Assembly: GCA_945902075.1 (NCBI GenBank)
Contig: CAMDMA010000008.1
Span: 36,834-100,833, forward strand
Length of the DNA: 64,000 nt
Source: Candidatus Kuenenia stuttgartensis
Lineage (GTDB): Bacteria > Planctomycetota > Phycisphaerae > Phycisphaerales > SM1A02
Reading direction: 5' to 3'
This document shows positions 32,496-41,920 of the stretch, piece by piece. The number at the start of each line of letters is the position of its first letter. Position 1 is the first letter of the stretch. The translations under genes and the position numbers were made by a program. The notes beneath the pieces were generated by a model that had not been told where the DNA came from, made no database searches, and saw only the letters and a list, made by a program, of their open reading frames with translations.

Positions 32496-33959
32496 ATGCA
32501 AAACATTTCTTCGTTGACCGATCGGATGACTTGGCTCCGTCGCTTTCGCGATGGGGTGAAAGTGCATCATCGCGAGCTTGTCGCGCTCGTGACTGCGGAG
32601 ATCGGGAAGAGCGGCTTTGAGGCCCTTGCAGCTGATGTGCTTCCGTTGATCGGCTCGTGCAATTGGCATCTGCGAAAAGGGTCGCGACTGCTCAGCCCGA
32701 AGCGCGTCGGTGGGGGCGGTATTTTTGGGTTTGGTCATCGCGTTGAGCGCCATCGGATGCCGCTAGGGCGCGTGCTTGTCATCGCGACGTGGAACTACCC
32801 GGTGCAACTGCTCGGCATCCAGTTGGTGCAGGCGGTGTTGGCCGGAAACAGGGTGGTTGTGAAGCCGTCCGAGCGGGCTCCCAAGACTCAGGCGCGATTG
32901 ATCGCTTTGGCGGTGGAAGCGGCGGAAGCCGTGCCCTCGATGCGTGGAGTGATCGAGTCGCGTCCAGCAACGCGTGGCGAAGGCCAACGGCTCGTTGCGG
33001 AAGAGCAGTTTGACCATGTGATTTTCATCGGGTCGACTGCGGTTGGCCGTGCGATTGCGGAGGTCTGTGCGGCTCGTTTGATTCCCACGACGCTCGAACT
33101 GTCGGGTTCGGATAGCGCGATCGTTTTTGCGGATGCTGATGCGCGCGCGGCGGCGCGGGCAGTGTTTATGGGTTTCACCGCGAACGCGGGTCAGACCTGC
33201 ATGGCCCCGCGGCGCGCGTTGGTCGCGCGCGAGGTTGCTGCGGCATTTACCGATGAACTCGCTCGGCTCCTCGCGGCTGCACCGACTGTTCGCCTCGTTG
33301 ATGCCGAAGCGGCGCGGACGGTTGCTGGCGTGGCCGAGGCTGCGGTTCGTGCCGGCGGACGGAACCTGCACGATTCGTCCGTATTGCCCGCCAACTCCGA
33401 CGAGAGAGCGATCCGACCGCTCGCAGTTGTCGACTGCCCAGTTGACACTGACCTCTTTCGCGGCCGACACTTTGGACCGGCGCTTGCGGTCCACGTCTTC
33501 GCGACGGTGGAGGAGGCCTTCGCGCTTCATGCCACGGTGGGGCAATTCCTAGCGACAAGCTTGTGGACGCGTCGGCCGCGCACCGATCTCGCCGCCCGCG
33601 CGCATGCGTGCGGGTCAAGCCTTGTACATTTCAACGCTGTGCTCCTTCCCTCGGCACATCCTGCGATTGCGATCACTGGCTCCGGCGCGAGCGGCTGGGG
33701 CTCGTCGCGTGGCGAGACGGGACTTCTCGCCTTGACGCGCGAGGTCTGCGTGACCCGAAGTTCGACGCTTGTCCAACCACCCGCTGGTGAACCGAGTTCG
33801 ATGGTCCAAGCGATACTTTCGCGCGTCGCCGCATGGCCAAAGTCTCCGGTGGATCCACCAGCTGCGGCGCCCAACTCAGTTCACGCACCCGACTCGGGCG
33901 ATGTTGCGAGTCGAACCCATCCGAAATCAAAGTCCGAATCAACGAAGGTTCACGCATGA
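32496..33959 (+). CDS. Aldehyde dehydrogenase, probably diapocarotenal dehydrogenase
   Basis: A 487-residue NAD(P)-dependent aldehyde dehydrogenase of the class-3-like group. Catalytic parts are intact: ATWNYP (Asn100), KPSERAPKTQ, FIGSTAVG, LELSGSD with Glu201, and NAGQTCMAPRR with the nucleophile Cys235. The position between two CrtN-like genes matches AldH/CrtNc, which turns 4,4'-diapolycopenal-type aldehydes into carboxylic acids in C30 carotenoid pathways; that substrate is inference. ATG at 32496 is preferred; GTG at 32469 would add 9 residues. The C-terminal 45 residues are a Pro/Ser-rich tail. The stop overlaps the next start (ATGA). Confidence 0.85.
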   Translation: MQNISSLTDRMTWLRRFRDGVKVHHRELVALVTAEIGKSGFEALAADVLPLIGSCNWHLRKGSRLLSPKRVGGGGIFGFGHRVERHRMPLGRVLVIATWNYPVQLLGIQLVQAVLAGNRVVVKPSERAPKTQARLIALAVEAAEAVPSMRGVIESRPATRGEGQRLVAEEQFDHVIFIGSTAVGRAIAEVCAARLIPTTLELSGSDSAIVFADADARAAARAVFMGFTANAGQTCMAPRRALVAREVAAAFTDELARLLAAAPTVRLVDAEAARTVAGVAEAAVRAGGRNLHDSSVLPANSDERAIRPLAVVDCPVDTDLFRGRHFGPALAVHVFATVEEAFALHATVGQFLATSLWTRRPRTDLAARAHACGSSLVHFNAVLLPSAHPAIAITGSGASGWGSSRGETGLLALTREVCVTRSSTLVQPPAGEPSSMVQAILSRVAAWPKSPVDPPAAAPNSVHAPDSGDVASRTHPKSKSESTKVHA

Positions 33960-35659
33960 AGCGCACCGCAGTCGTCATCGGCGGAGGTCTTGCAGGACTC
34001 GCCGCCGCAACCGAACTCACCACCCAGTTCCGCCAGTCCGGTGGAGAGGCTTTCGGCGAAGTCATCATCGTCGAGAAGAATCAGCACCTCGGCGGCAAGA
34101 TGAATGTGCTTTCCGAGAAGGGCTACCAGTTTGACATGGGGCCGACCATCATCACGATGCCCGAGATCGTGAGTGGCATCATCCGCCGGAGTGGTCGTCG
34201 CGTCGAAGACATGCTTGAACTCGTGCGGCTTGATCCGCAATGGCGCTGTTTTTACGAAGACGGCACGGTGCTCGATCTTCGAGACGATCCAAAGGCCTTC
34301 GCAGCAGACCTTGACCGCCAATTTCCCGACGCGAAGCCTGGACGCGGCTATCTCGAGTTTCTTGAGTATGCGCGCCGGATGTACCGACTCAGCGAAAAAG
34401 TTTTCTTCTACAAAGATCTCGGCGGCATCCTTGACATGATGCGCAAGCCACCAAGCGATGCCGGCGTCCTCGGCGATGCGCTGCGGATGCGCATGCATTC
34501 AACGGTTGCCGGAACGGCACATCGTTCGATCACCGAACCACACCTGCAGCAACTCAGCGAACACTTCCTTCAGTATGTGGGCTCGAGTCCATTTCTCGCT
34601 CCAGCGATTTTGTCGCTGATCGCCGCTGCGCAGGGCGATTATGGCTGCTGGTACACGATGGGTGGCACGCGCATGGTGGCGCGAAGTCTCGAGCGCATCT
34701 TCACGGAACAGGGTGGCCGCGTCGAGCGTGGCGTTGGGGCGCGGCGCATCCTTGTTGATGGCGGTCGCGTGCGCGGCGTCGAACTGGAGGATGGTCGAAC
34801 CATCGCCGCAGATGTCGTCATTTCCAATTGCGACGTGCAGCGAACTTACACTGAGCTCCTGGGTACTCCCGCGGCACAGTCCGCGCAGCGCGCGATAGCT
34901 GCGAAGTACGAGCCGGCCTGCTCGGGCGTTGTGCTTTATCTCGGGCTCGATCGGCGATATGAGCAGTTGCGGCACAACTGCTTTCTTTTCTCGAAGGACT
35001 CGAAGGCGGAGTTTGACGACATCTATCGCCGCGGCGAACCCGCGCGCGATCCCACGCTTTACCTTTGCGTCCCGAGCGCGACCGACCCTAGTCAGGCTCC
35101 CCCCGGATGCGAATCGCTCTACATCCTTGTGCACACTCCGTATCGACGCGATCGTCACGACTGGGATGCACCCAACGGACTCTTCGAGCAGTATCGCCGC
35201 ACGATCATCGACAAGCTCAAGCGTTTCGGTATGGAGGACATCGAGCAGCACATCGTCGTGGAGCGTCGTTTGACGCCTGCATCGATCGATCGCATGTACA
35301 ACGCGACGGGCGGCGCGATTTACGGTCTGGCCTCACACGGCCGACTTCATGGAGGCTTCAAGCCGCGGAACACGAGCCCTGTTGCGAAGGGGCTCTATCT
35401 CGCGGGCGGCAGCGTCAATCCGGGTCCGGGTACCCCCATGGTCATGATGTCCGGCGTCACGGCGGCATGGAGCGCATGCGAGAGTCTTGGCGTCGAGCCT
35501 GACCGCAGTGAAACGAGCGTTGGTTATGGTTCGAGCGTCGGGAAGGGCAACGTCGCCGCATCGCTCTTGCAGGGCGAACTTGCACAAGGACTCTCTGAAA
35601 CCAACGGCAGCGCATCGCGAGGGGAGCAGCCGTGTCGCAAACCAGTGTTGACGCGCTGA
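33956..35659 (+). CDS. crtN: CrtN-like (dehydro)squalene/apophytoene desaturase
   Basis: A 567-residue phytoene-desaturase-family flavoenzyme. It starts with VVIGGGLAGLAAATEL, then VEKNQHLGGKMNVLSEKGYQFDMGPT. It ends with the family signature GLYLAGGSVNPGPGTPMVMMSGVTAA. The last 75 residues are an extra Gly/Ser-rich tail. The ATG at 33956 overlaps the aldehyde dehydrogenase stop by 4 bases; a longer frame from 33833 is rejected because it begins in the middle of that gene. No squalene or dehydrosqualene synthase gene is in the window, so the C30 precursor must be made by genes elsewhere (for example HpnCDE). Confidence 0.88.
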   Translation: MKRTAVVIGGGLAGLAAATELTTQFRQSGGEAFGEVIIVEKNQHLGGKMNVLSEKGYQFDMGPTIITMPEIVSGIIRRSGRRVEDMLELVRLDPQWRCFYEDGTVLDLRDDPKAFAADLDRQFPDAKPGRGYLEFLEYARRMYRLSEKVFFYKDLGGILDMMRKPPSDAGVLGDALRMRMHSTVAGTAHRSITEPHLQQLSEHFLQYVGSSPFLAPAILSLIAAAQGDYGCWYTMGGTRMVARSLERIFTEQGGRVERGVGARRILVDGGRVRGVELEDGRTIAADVVISNCDVQRTYTELLGTPAAQSAQRAIAAKYEPACSGVVLYLGLDRRYEQLRHNCFLFSKDSKAEFDDIYRRGEPARDPTLYLCVPSATDPSQAPPGCESLYILVHTPYRRDRHDWDAPNGLFEQYRRTIIDKLKRFGMEDIEQHIVVERRLTPASIDRMYNATGGAIYGLASHGRLHGGFKPRNTSPVAKGLYLAGGSVNPGPGTPMVMMSGVTAAWSACESLGVEPDRSETSVGYGSSVGKGNVAASLLQGELAQGLSETNGSASRGEQPCRKPVLTR

Positions 35660-36462
35660 TTGTTCCGGCGACGCCATCCCCGCGTGTGCGCGCAGTGTTC
35701 GCGTCGATGGTCGCGGGCATGTTGCGCCGCAAGTTTCATGCGGTGCGATTGGCGCAGGGTTCGCGCGCGGTGCTCTCAGCTGTCGATGGAGGCAAGCGTC
35801 CTGCCATCGTCGTGATGAACCACGCCGCATGGTGGGATCCGATTCTTGCGATCGTTCTCTGGAAGATATTTTTCCCCTCACGTCCGCCCTACGGGCCAAT
35901 TGATCGTGCGGAATTGCGGCGATTTGCGATCTTTCGGAAGGTCGGTCTCTTTGGTGTTGATCCAGACAACCCGGCGACGCTCGAAGCGATGCGAACTTAC
36001 CTCGTGCGTGTGGCCGAAGATGTTCCGCGTCTCTCTTTGGTGGTGACACCGCAGGGAAAGTTCACCGACGCGCGTGACATGGTGACTCCGCGTCCGGGTG
36101 CCGCGGCGATGGCCGCCGCACTTCGCGTGGATCGCGCTGTGGCGGTTGCGGTCGAGTACGGATTTTGGGTGGACCAGAAGCCAGAGATTTTCGTTCGCGC
36201 GATTCCGATTGCGGCGGACGAGGGGAGCACCGTCAGCTGGCAGCGACGCTTGACTGAAGCAATGCGCACCAATCAGGCGGAACTTGCGAGCCTCGTGCGT
36301 GCGCGCGATGCTGCGGCGTTTGAACCGCTCGCGCCTCGATTCGCGCCAAAAGGAAGTGGAACAAACCCAATCTACGATTTGTGGTTGCGCGTGACTGGTC
36401 GCGGGGCCGCGGAACTCGGCGACGCTCGACGAAATCGGGGAGTTCACGATGACAGGCGCTGA
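35632..36462 (+). CDS. PlsC-like acyltransferase of the carotenoid locus
   Basis: A 276-residue 1-acylglycerol-3-phosphate acyltransferase-fold enzyme. Block I is VVMNHAAWWDP (HxxxxD), the glycerol-binding-like region is RFAIFRKVGLFGVD, and block III is VVTPQGKFTDAR in place of FPEGT. It overlaps the desaturase end by 28 bases and the glycosyltransferase start by 14, so translation is coupled. By position it is the counterpart of the final acyltransferase (CrtO role) that esterifies a glycosylated C30 carotenoid acid, although the family differs from staphylococcal CrtO. GTG at 35632 is the start. Confidence 0.8.
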   Translation: MSQTSVDALIVPATPSPRVRAVFASMVAGMLRRKFHAVRLAQGSRAVLSAVDGGKRPAIVVMNHAAWWDPILAIVLWKIFFPSRPPYGPIDRAELRRFAIFRKVGLFGVDPDNPATLEAMRTYLVRVAEDVPRLSLVVTPQGKFTDARDMVTPRPGAAAMAAALRVDRAVAVAVEYGFWVDQKPEIFVRAIPIAADEGSTVSWQRRLTEAMRTNQAELASLVRARDAAAFEPLAPRFAPKGSGTNPIYDLWLRVTGRGAAELGDARRNRGVHDDRR

Positions 36463-37648
36463 CCTTGCCGCAACGCTTCAGAATGGGTGGCTCACCGGCG
36501 GAATGCTCGTTGCGGCGGTGCAGCCATTGATACTCGGTATCGTCAATATGCGTCGCTATCGGTATGCGCCCAAACTTGCTGATATCCGCGAGGAAACGCA
36601 ACATTTTCGTGTCGCGGTCTGTGTGCCTGCGCGGAACGAGCGTGACAACATCGAAGCTTGTGTGCGATCCATTCTCAGTTCTCAAGCTGTCGATGTGCGC
36701 GCCTACGTCTACGACGACGAATCGACCGACGGCACCGGAGCACTCGTGACCCAAATGGCCGCCGGTGATGATCGCGTCGTAGTGGTGCCACGCCAAGTGC
36801 TTCCCACCGATTGGAACGGAAAGCAACACGCGTGCTTCCGTATGGCTGAGCACGGACTCAGTCACGATCGCGCTTTGGAGTGGTTTCTTTTCACCGATGC
36901 GGATGTGCGCTTTGAGCCGGATGCCGTCGCGCGTGCGCTCGGTTTCGCGTTGCGATCAAAGTCCTCACTGGTTTCGACGGTGCCTCGAGAAATCACGGGT
37001 TCGATTGGTGAAATGCTGCTTGTTCCGCTTATTCACTTTGTGCTCATGGGGTACCTCCCGATCGGTCGGATGCGGAAGACCCTCGATCCTGCGGCGAGCG
37101 CTGCTTGTGGCCAGTTCATTCTCGTTTCGCGTGAGGCGTACAGCGCGAGTGGCGGACATGACCGGTTTCGGGCATCGATGCATGACGGGGTCAAGTTTCC
37201 GCGGGCGGTGCGAAAGGCCGGGCTTCGAACGGATCTCTTTGACGGTACCGATCTTGTGTCCTGCCGGATGTATCGCGGACTCGCCCAGACTTGGCGCGGC
37301 TTTGCGAAGAACGCATTCGAGGGACTTGGAAGCATTGCGCTCCTCGTGTTCATCACGCTCTACCACGCGTTCGGGCAGGTGCTCCCGTGGGTGGTCGTGG
37401 CGCTTGCATTCGTTGAAGGAGTCTGGAGTTTCGGTGCAACCCTGGCCGTGGCAGCGATCGGCTGTGCGCTTGCGTACCGCGCGCTTCTCGCGACGCGATT
37501 CCGGCAGTCGTGGTGGAATCTGGCCCTGCACCTCCCATCAATCGTGATGCTCTCTGCCGTGCAATGGCGAAGCCTTTGGCTTCATCACACAGGCCGTCGT
37601 GGTTGGAAGGGGAGAGTTGCGGGAAGTCTGGCAAAATCGGCGACATAG
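36449..37648 (+). CDS. Membrane glycosyltransferase family 2, CrtQ/HpnB-like
   Basis: A 399-residue inner-membrane enzyme. One N-terminal hydrophobic segment (residues 14-34) is followed by a GT-A domain: VAVCVPARNERDNIEACVRSIL, YDDESTDGT, the metal DxD in FLFTDADVRFEPDA and the acceptor-side GGHDRFRASMHDGVKFPRAV. Two or three C-terminal membrane helices follow (IALLVFITLYHAFGQ, LPWVVVALAFVEGVW). By context it should attach a sugar to the carotenoid carboxylate, the CrtQ step. The hopanoid-associated HpnB-like enzymes are the closest alternative by look. Confidence 0.85.
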   Translation: MTGADLAATLQNGWLTGGMLVAAVQPLILGIVNMRRYRYAPKLADIREETQHFRVAVCVPARNERDNIEACVRSILSSQAVDVRAYVYDDESTDGTGALVTQMAAGDDRVVVVPRQVLPTDWNGKQHACFRMAEHGLSHDRALEWFLFTDADVRFEPDAVARALGFALRSKSSLVSTVPREITGSIGEMLLVPLIHFVLMGYLPIGRMRKTLDPAASAACGQFILVSREAYSASGGHDRFRASMHDGVKFPRAVRKAGLRTDLFDGTDLVSCRMYRGLAQTWRGFAKNAFEGLGSIALLVFITLYHAFGQVLPWVVVALAFVEGVWSFGATLAVAAIGCALAYRALLATRFRQSWWNLALHLPSIVMLSAVQWRSLWLHHTGRRGWKGRVAGSLAKSAT

Positions 37649-37695
37649 TTTCGCTTCGGGTTGCAGGATGGGCGTTGCCGTGGGAGGCTTTCAAA

Positions 37696-40335
37696 GTGGA
37701 ACCCACCGCTCAACCGGACAATGTGACGCGAAGCTTCGACGAAGTTCTCCGCGAAAATGTGCGTCTACGCGCGCGAGTGAGTGAACTCGAAGCCGTGCTT
37801 GCGCAGGCTCGCACCAGTGAGAATGCAGTGCTGCCGCAGGCATCGAGTATTCAGGGCGTGTCGTCAGCCGTGTCGTCAGCCGGGTCGTCAGCCGGGTTCA
37901 GCACCCGCGTTCCTCCGGTACCGCCGATGGCCGTTCCGATTCCGCGTGATGTTCGCTCGACCTCGCTGATCGCAGAGGGCCTGACGGCTGAGCAGTTTGT
38001 TGGTCGTCGCGTCGTGCCAATCGTTGGCGCGATTGCTGTACTCGGTGCGGTTGGCTGGCTTGTCCAGCATGCAATTGAGATTGGCTTTTTTGGAATGCTG
38101 CCGCCCGCGGCGCGGTTTGCCATGGGGATTGCGATTGGCGTAGCGCTCCTCGGAGTCGGGGAAGTGATACGTCGCCGGGTTTCATCTGCTGCGGCGGTCG
38201 GGCTTGACGCTGCGGGCGTCGGGGCGCTTCTTGTGAGCATCGCGCTTGGAGTTTTTAGTCTCGAACTCTTCAACGCCCAACTCGGTGCGCTCCTTGCGGG
38301 CGGAGCCGGACTGTTCGGCGCAGCGTGGAGCGTGCGCACACGGTCGGCGGTGGTCGGGCTTGCTGCGTTACTCGGATTGTTTGGACTGCCAACGGCCTTT
38401 CAGGTCGTCGGCGACGATTGGCTTCTCGGTGGACTGTTGCTCACAACGGGCCTCGCTGCCGGACTCGGGATGCACGCGCTCGGTGGCCGCGCATTCACTC
38501 CCATCCGATTTTTCGCGATTGCTGCGACGATCGTGCTCGCGCCGTTCTGGTTCGCATCATCGGGGCCAGCGGTCGCTCATTCCGGCATGTTGTTTCTTTG
38601 GTTTGCGATGGTCGCCGCGGAGAGCGCACTTGCGGCGATTCGTGGTCGCGCCGCTCGCGGGAATGTTGTGATGCTCGGCCTCGCGTCTTTCTTTGCCTTC
38701 ATCATTCAGATTTCAGCATGGAGCGTGCCAGCGTTTGCGGCGGATCCACGTGCATGGTTTCCCATGATCGCGGGCGCCATGCTCTTGGCGCAGGCGCTGT
38801 TTCTCCGAGGCTTTGTCTTTCCGGTCGAAGAGGGCGAGAGTGATGTTTACGGAGCCGCTGAGGATGGTGGCTCGCTACGAGCTTCAAGTGATGCATGCGC
38901 ACGACTGACGCCCGTCTCACTCGCGCTTGGATTCGCCCTCGTTCTTGGCGGTGCTGTGCGATTTCTTCCCGACATCGGGGAGCCTGTTGCGGTGGCGTTC
39001 CTCTCGGCGAGTGCGGCATGGATTGCGCGTCGCGAGCGTGCAGTTGCTTTCGATGTCGTCGCCGTGGGCTTTGCTGTGGTTGCGATGTTCGGCGCGTGGA
39101 TCTCATTGATCACTTCTACCTTTGGCGCATCTGCCGGGCTTTCATGCACGCTTCCGTTCGGCGCGATCTGCACACTTCGACTGGATCAACACATTCTCAG
39201 CGCGGTGCTTACGGCGGGCGTCCTTCTCGCCGCGACTTCGCTTCGCTCGCACCGAGCCACCGATGTTTTACGAACAATCGCAGCCGCGATCACTTGGTGT
39301 GTAGCAAGCTTCGCATGGTCACCCGATCTGGTGGTTGCAACTGCCTTCGCGCTGCCCGCGATCGTTGTTGGATGCATCAGGGACGCGCGTCGCATGCTTG
39401 TGGTGGCGACGCTTGCAGTGCTCGCGCTTGGTGGGGTCGTCTGGTTGGGGATGCTCGTGGATGGTGGCTTCGGCAGGAACGCTTCTCGTTCCGCGGCGAC
39501 GATTGAGTTCGCCGCGTGGTCGCTCCCCGTACTCGCTGTCGGCGCGATTCTTGCCGTGAATCATCGCGCGCTTGGCGGAGCGAGGCAGCCGCTTACCACG
39601 CTCGCAAGCCTTTTTGTGGGAGCGGGAATCTCGCTCCTCGGAGCCGCAGTTGGTGCAGCGCGTGGTTACGGCATGGGTGATGTGTTGCTTGCGGGGATGC
39701 TTGCGCTGTGTGTCGCCGCAACGATTCTCATGCTCGTTGGCAACACGCTCGGTCGGCGCGAATTTGTCGATGGCGGGGTGCTTGGAGCGTGGCTTGCAAT
39801 CACCATGGGCTCGTTTGCGGGTGTCGGTCGGATCTTTGAGCAAACGGCGGATCACAGCACCAGCGTGGTACTTGCGTTCGCATCGGTGCTCGCCGCGGGC
39901 GTTGCAGCCGTGGTGGCGTGGCGCGCGCTTGCTCGCGCCTCTCAGGGCGGATCACGCATGACCGCACTGTCTGTGGTCATGTTGGCTGTCGGAATCGTCC
40001 CGCTGGGTGCCATTTTGGTGGCAGCGCTCGTTGGTCGTCCGATGGCTGCTGCGGTCGCTGCCGCGTGGATGGTGGTTGCGGGCGTCGTGGAATTGACCAT
40101 CGGTTTCCGTGCGGGAATCGCGGCGCTTCGTTGGGCCGGGCTTGCAAGCTGCCTCCTTCTCATCGCTCGACTCTACCTCGTTGATCTCGCGAGTACGCCG
40201 ATTTTCGTGCGCGTCGTTCTTCTCTTTGTGACCGGATTGATTCTGGTTGGGGTCGGGATCATCTACACGCGACGTCTGGTTTCCGGTGTTGGTCAAGTTC
40301 ACGCATCGACGACCGCAGTAGGGCCTGACGCGTGA
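37696..40335 (+). CDS. DUF2339-type polytopic membrane protein
   Basis: An 879-residue protein. Residues 12-37 form a short coiled coil (SFDEVLRENVRLRARVSELE), residues 55-80 a Ser/Pro linker, and then AEQFVGRRVVPIVGAIAVLGAVGWLVQHAIE opens a run of over twenty hydrophobic helices. The layout (coiled coil, linker, glycine-rich first helix, many helices) matches DUF2339. Function is unknown. GTG at 37696 is chosen because in-frame ATGs upstream lie inside the glycosyltransferase gene. It follows the carotenoid genes by 47 bases and its stop overlaps the next GTG start (GTGA). Confidence 0.8.
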   Translation: MEPTAQPDNVTRSFDEVLRENVRLRARVSELEAVLAQARTSENAVLPQASSIQGVSSAVSSAGSSAGFSTRVPPVPPMAVPIPRDVRSTSLIAEGLTAEQFVGRRVVPIVGAIAVLGAVGWLVQHAIEIGFFGMLPPAARFAMGIAIGVALLGVGEVIRRRVSSAAAVGLDAAGVGALLVSIALGVFSLELFNAQLGALLAGGAGLFGAAWSVRTRSAVVGLAALLGLFGLPTAFQVVGDDWLLGGLLLTTGLAAGLGMHALGGRAFTPIRFFAIAATIVLAPFWFASSGPAVAHSGMLFLWFAMVAAESALAAIRGRAARGNVVMLGLASFFAFIIQISAWSVPAFAADPRAWFPMIAGAMLLAQALFLRGFVFPVEEGESDVYGAAEDGGSLRASSDACARLTPVSLALGFALVLGGAVRFLPDIGEPVAVAFLSASAAWIARRERAVAFDVVAVGFAVVAMFGAWISLITSTFGASAGLSCTLPFGAICTLRLDQHILSAVLTAGVLLAATSLRSHRATDVLRTIAAAITWCVASFAWSPDLVVATAFALPAIVVGCIRDARRMLVVATLAVLALGGVVWLGMLVDGGFGRNASRSAATIEFAAWSLPVLAVGAILAVNHRALGGARQPLTTLASLFVGAGISLLGAAVGAARGYGMGDVLLAGMLALCVAATILMLVGNTLGRREFVDGGVLGAWLAITMGSFAGVGRIFEQTADHSTSVVLAFASVLAAGVAAVVAWRALARASQGGSRMTALSVVMLAVGIVPLGAILVAALVGRPMAAAVAAAWMVVAGVVELTIGFRAGIAALRWAGLASCLLLIARLYLVDLASTPIFVRVVLLFVTGLILVGVGIIYTRRLVSGVGQVHASTTAVGPDA
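37858..37893 (+). repeat. 12-bp coding tandem repeat in the DUF2339 linker
   Basis: GTGTCGTCAGCC twice, then GGGTCGTCAGCC, encoding a repeating Ser-Ser-Ala-Val/Gly tetrapeptide in the linker between the coiled coil and first membrane helix. Expansion would only lengthen a flexible linker. Confidence 0.85.
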
Positions 40336-41918
40336 CCCCTTCAAGTCGAGGACCCGATTCTTCGCTCGAACTCCTGATTCTCGATCTTCCCGAGATGAAG
40401 CCGGTGCGATTGCGCGTAGGAGACCGCTTGGTTGTTGGCCGCGGTGCAGAGAGTGAAGTTTGGATCAACAATCCTTCGGTGTCGCGACAACACGCGGCCC
40501 TCACGCTGCGTGCGGACGGCGCGTCTGTCGAGGATCTCGGCAGTCGCCATGGCACGCGCGTCAACGGCGCTCCGGTGCGCACGGGAAAGTCAGCTCGCTT
40601 TACAGCGGGGGATGCATTGCATTTCGGTCCGGTTGCGGTGCGTGTTGGATACGCCATGGAGCGCATCGCGACTTCGGCGGTCGAAGGCGACGCAGCGGCG
40701 GTGCGAACCATTGCGTTCGGGGCAAATGGTGGCGCAGAGCAGGCGATGAGGGTTTTGATCGATGTCGTGCGCGAGATTCCGCTTGATGGTGATGAAGAGA
40801 CCGCTGGGCAGATGATCCTCGACCGACTTGTTGCGGTAACCAAGCTTGAGCGCGGGTTGTTGGTGCGCATGCGTAGTGCAGAGAGTGACGCGGAGATCAT
40901 TGCGAGCACCGGAGTTCGCGGCGGACCAGTCAGCCGCACCGTGCTTGCTGCAGCGGAAGACCCAGCGCACATCGCTCATCTTTCACAGGTCAGCGACATG
41001 CGACAGGCCGAGAGCATTGCAGGCTCTGGAGTTTGTGAGATTCTCTGCGCCCGCATTGTGGTCGAGGCCGATCAACGGATGTATCTCTACCTCGACTCGC
41101 GTCGACCGATGAGTTCGGTGGACTCAGGTATGGCTGAGTTCGTTGGTGCTGCCGCGCGAATCTGCGGACTTGTGCTCGAGAGCTATCAGCGTCGGCGGCT
41201 TGAAGAACTCCGGCAGGATGTCGCCCGTGCACGCATCGTCCAGCAGCGCCTGCTTCCCGGCGACCATGGTGTCACTGGACCGGTGCGATGGCGCCTGCTC
41301 TCGCAACCAGGCGCGCTACTTGCTGGCGATTTTGCAGGACTGGCCGAACGCCCCGATGGCTCTGCCCTTGCTTGGGTGGGCGACGTGGTCGGGAAGGGCC
41401 CAGCGGCAGCAATGCTCATGGCAAGTGCGCAAGCGTGGCTCTACGCCTCGGCGAACCGCATGCAAGATGTGGGTGAGACGGTCGCGTCGCTGAACGAGTT
41501 TCTCTGCATTCGAAGCGAATCGACGGAGTTTGCCACCCTTTTCGTCGCCGCAATTGACGCGGCCGGGACGGTTACTGCATGCGATGCTGGACACGGCATT
41601 GCGTTTGTCGTGCGCGGCGGAATTGCCGAGCGACTCGAGATCGAGCGCGGGCTTGCCGCGGGCGTCATGAGCGGCGAACACTATCCGACCACGTCGTTCG
41701 CGCTGGCAACCACCGACCGACTCGTTCTCCTCACCGATGGTGTGCACGAGCAGCCTTCGTCTTCCAACGAACGTTTTGGACTCGAGCGTTTACTACAAAC
41801 CCTCTCGCAGAGTCAGGCGCAGGCGAGCGACGTCGACACGATCGTCGCGGAGTTGAACGCATTTTCAGGTCTGCGCTTCGAGGACGACGTCACAATCCTC
41901 ACCATCGAAAGGACCTGA
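40332..41918 (+). CDS. FHA-GAF-SpoIIE (PP2C) phosphatase, RsbU-like
   Basis: A 528-residue cytoplasmic signalling protein. Residues about 30-95 are an FHA domain that binds phosphothreonine (VVGRGAESEVWINNPSVSRQHAAL, EDLGSRHGTRVNG). Residues about 135-285 are GAF-like. A short linker helix (LEELRQDVARARIVQQRLLPG) leads to the SpoIIE phosphatase (LLAGDFAGLAERPDG, WVGDVVGKGPAAAMLM, ACDAGHG, LLTDGVHE, EDDVTILTI). The metal-binding Asp residues are present. Such proteins control anti-anti-sigma factors or read out Ser/Thr kinases. The GTG start overlaps the previous stop. Coupling to carotenoid genes hints at a stress switch, which is inference. Confidence 0.9.
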   Translation: MTPSSRGPDSSLELLILDLPEMKPVRLRVGDRLVVGRGAESEVWINNPSVSRQHAALTLRADGASVEDLGSRHGTRVNGAPVRTGKSARFTAGDALHFGPVAVRVGYAMERIATSAVEGDAAAVRTIAFGANGGAEQAMRVLIDVVREIPLDGDEETAGQMILDRLVAVTKLERGLLVRMRSAESDAEIIASTGVRGGPVSRTVLAAAEDPAHIAHLSQVSDMRQAESIAGSGVCEILCARIVVEADQRMYLYLDSRRPMSSVDSGMAEFVGAAARICGLVLESYQRRRLEELRQDVARARIVQQRLLPGDHGVTGPVRWRLLSQPGALLAGDFAGLAERPDGSALAWVGDVVGKGPAAAMLMASAQAWLYASANRMQDVGETVASLNEFLCIRSESTEFATLFVAAIDAAGTVTACDAGHGIAFVVRGGIAERLEIERGLAAGVMSGEHYPTTSFALATTDRLVLLTDGVHEQPSSSNERFGLERLLQTLSQSQAQASDVDTIVAELNAFSGLRFEDDVTILTIERT

Positions 41919-41920
41919 CT

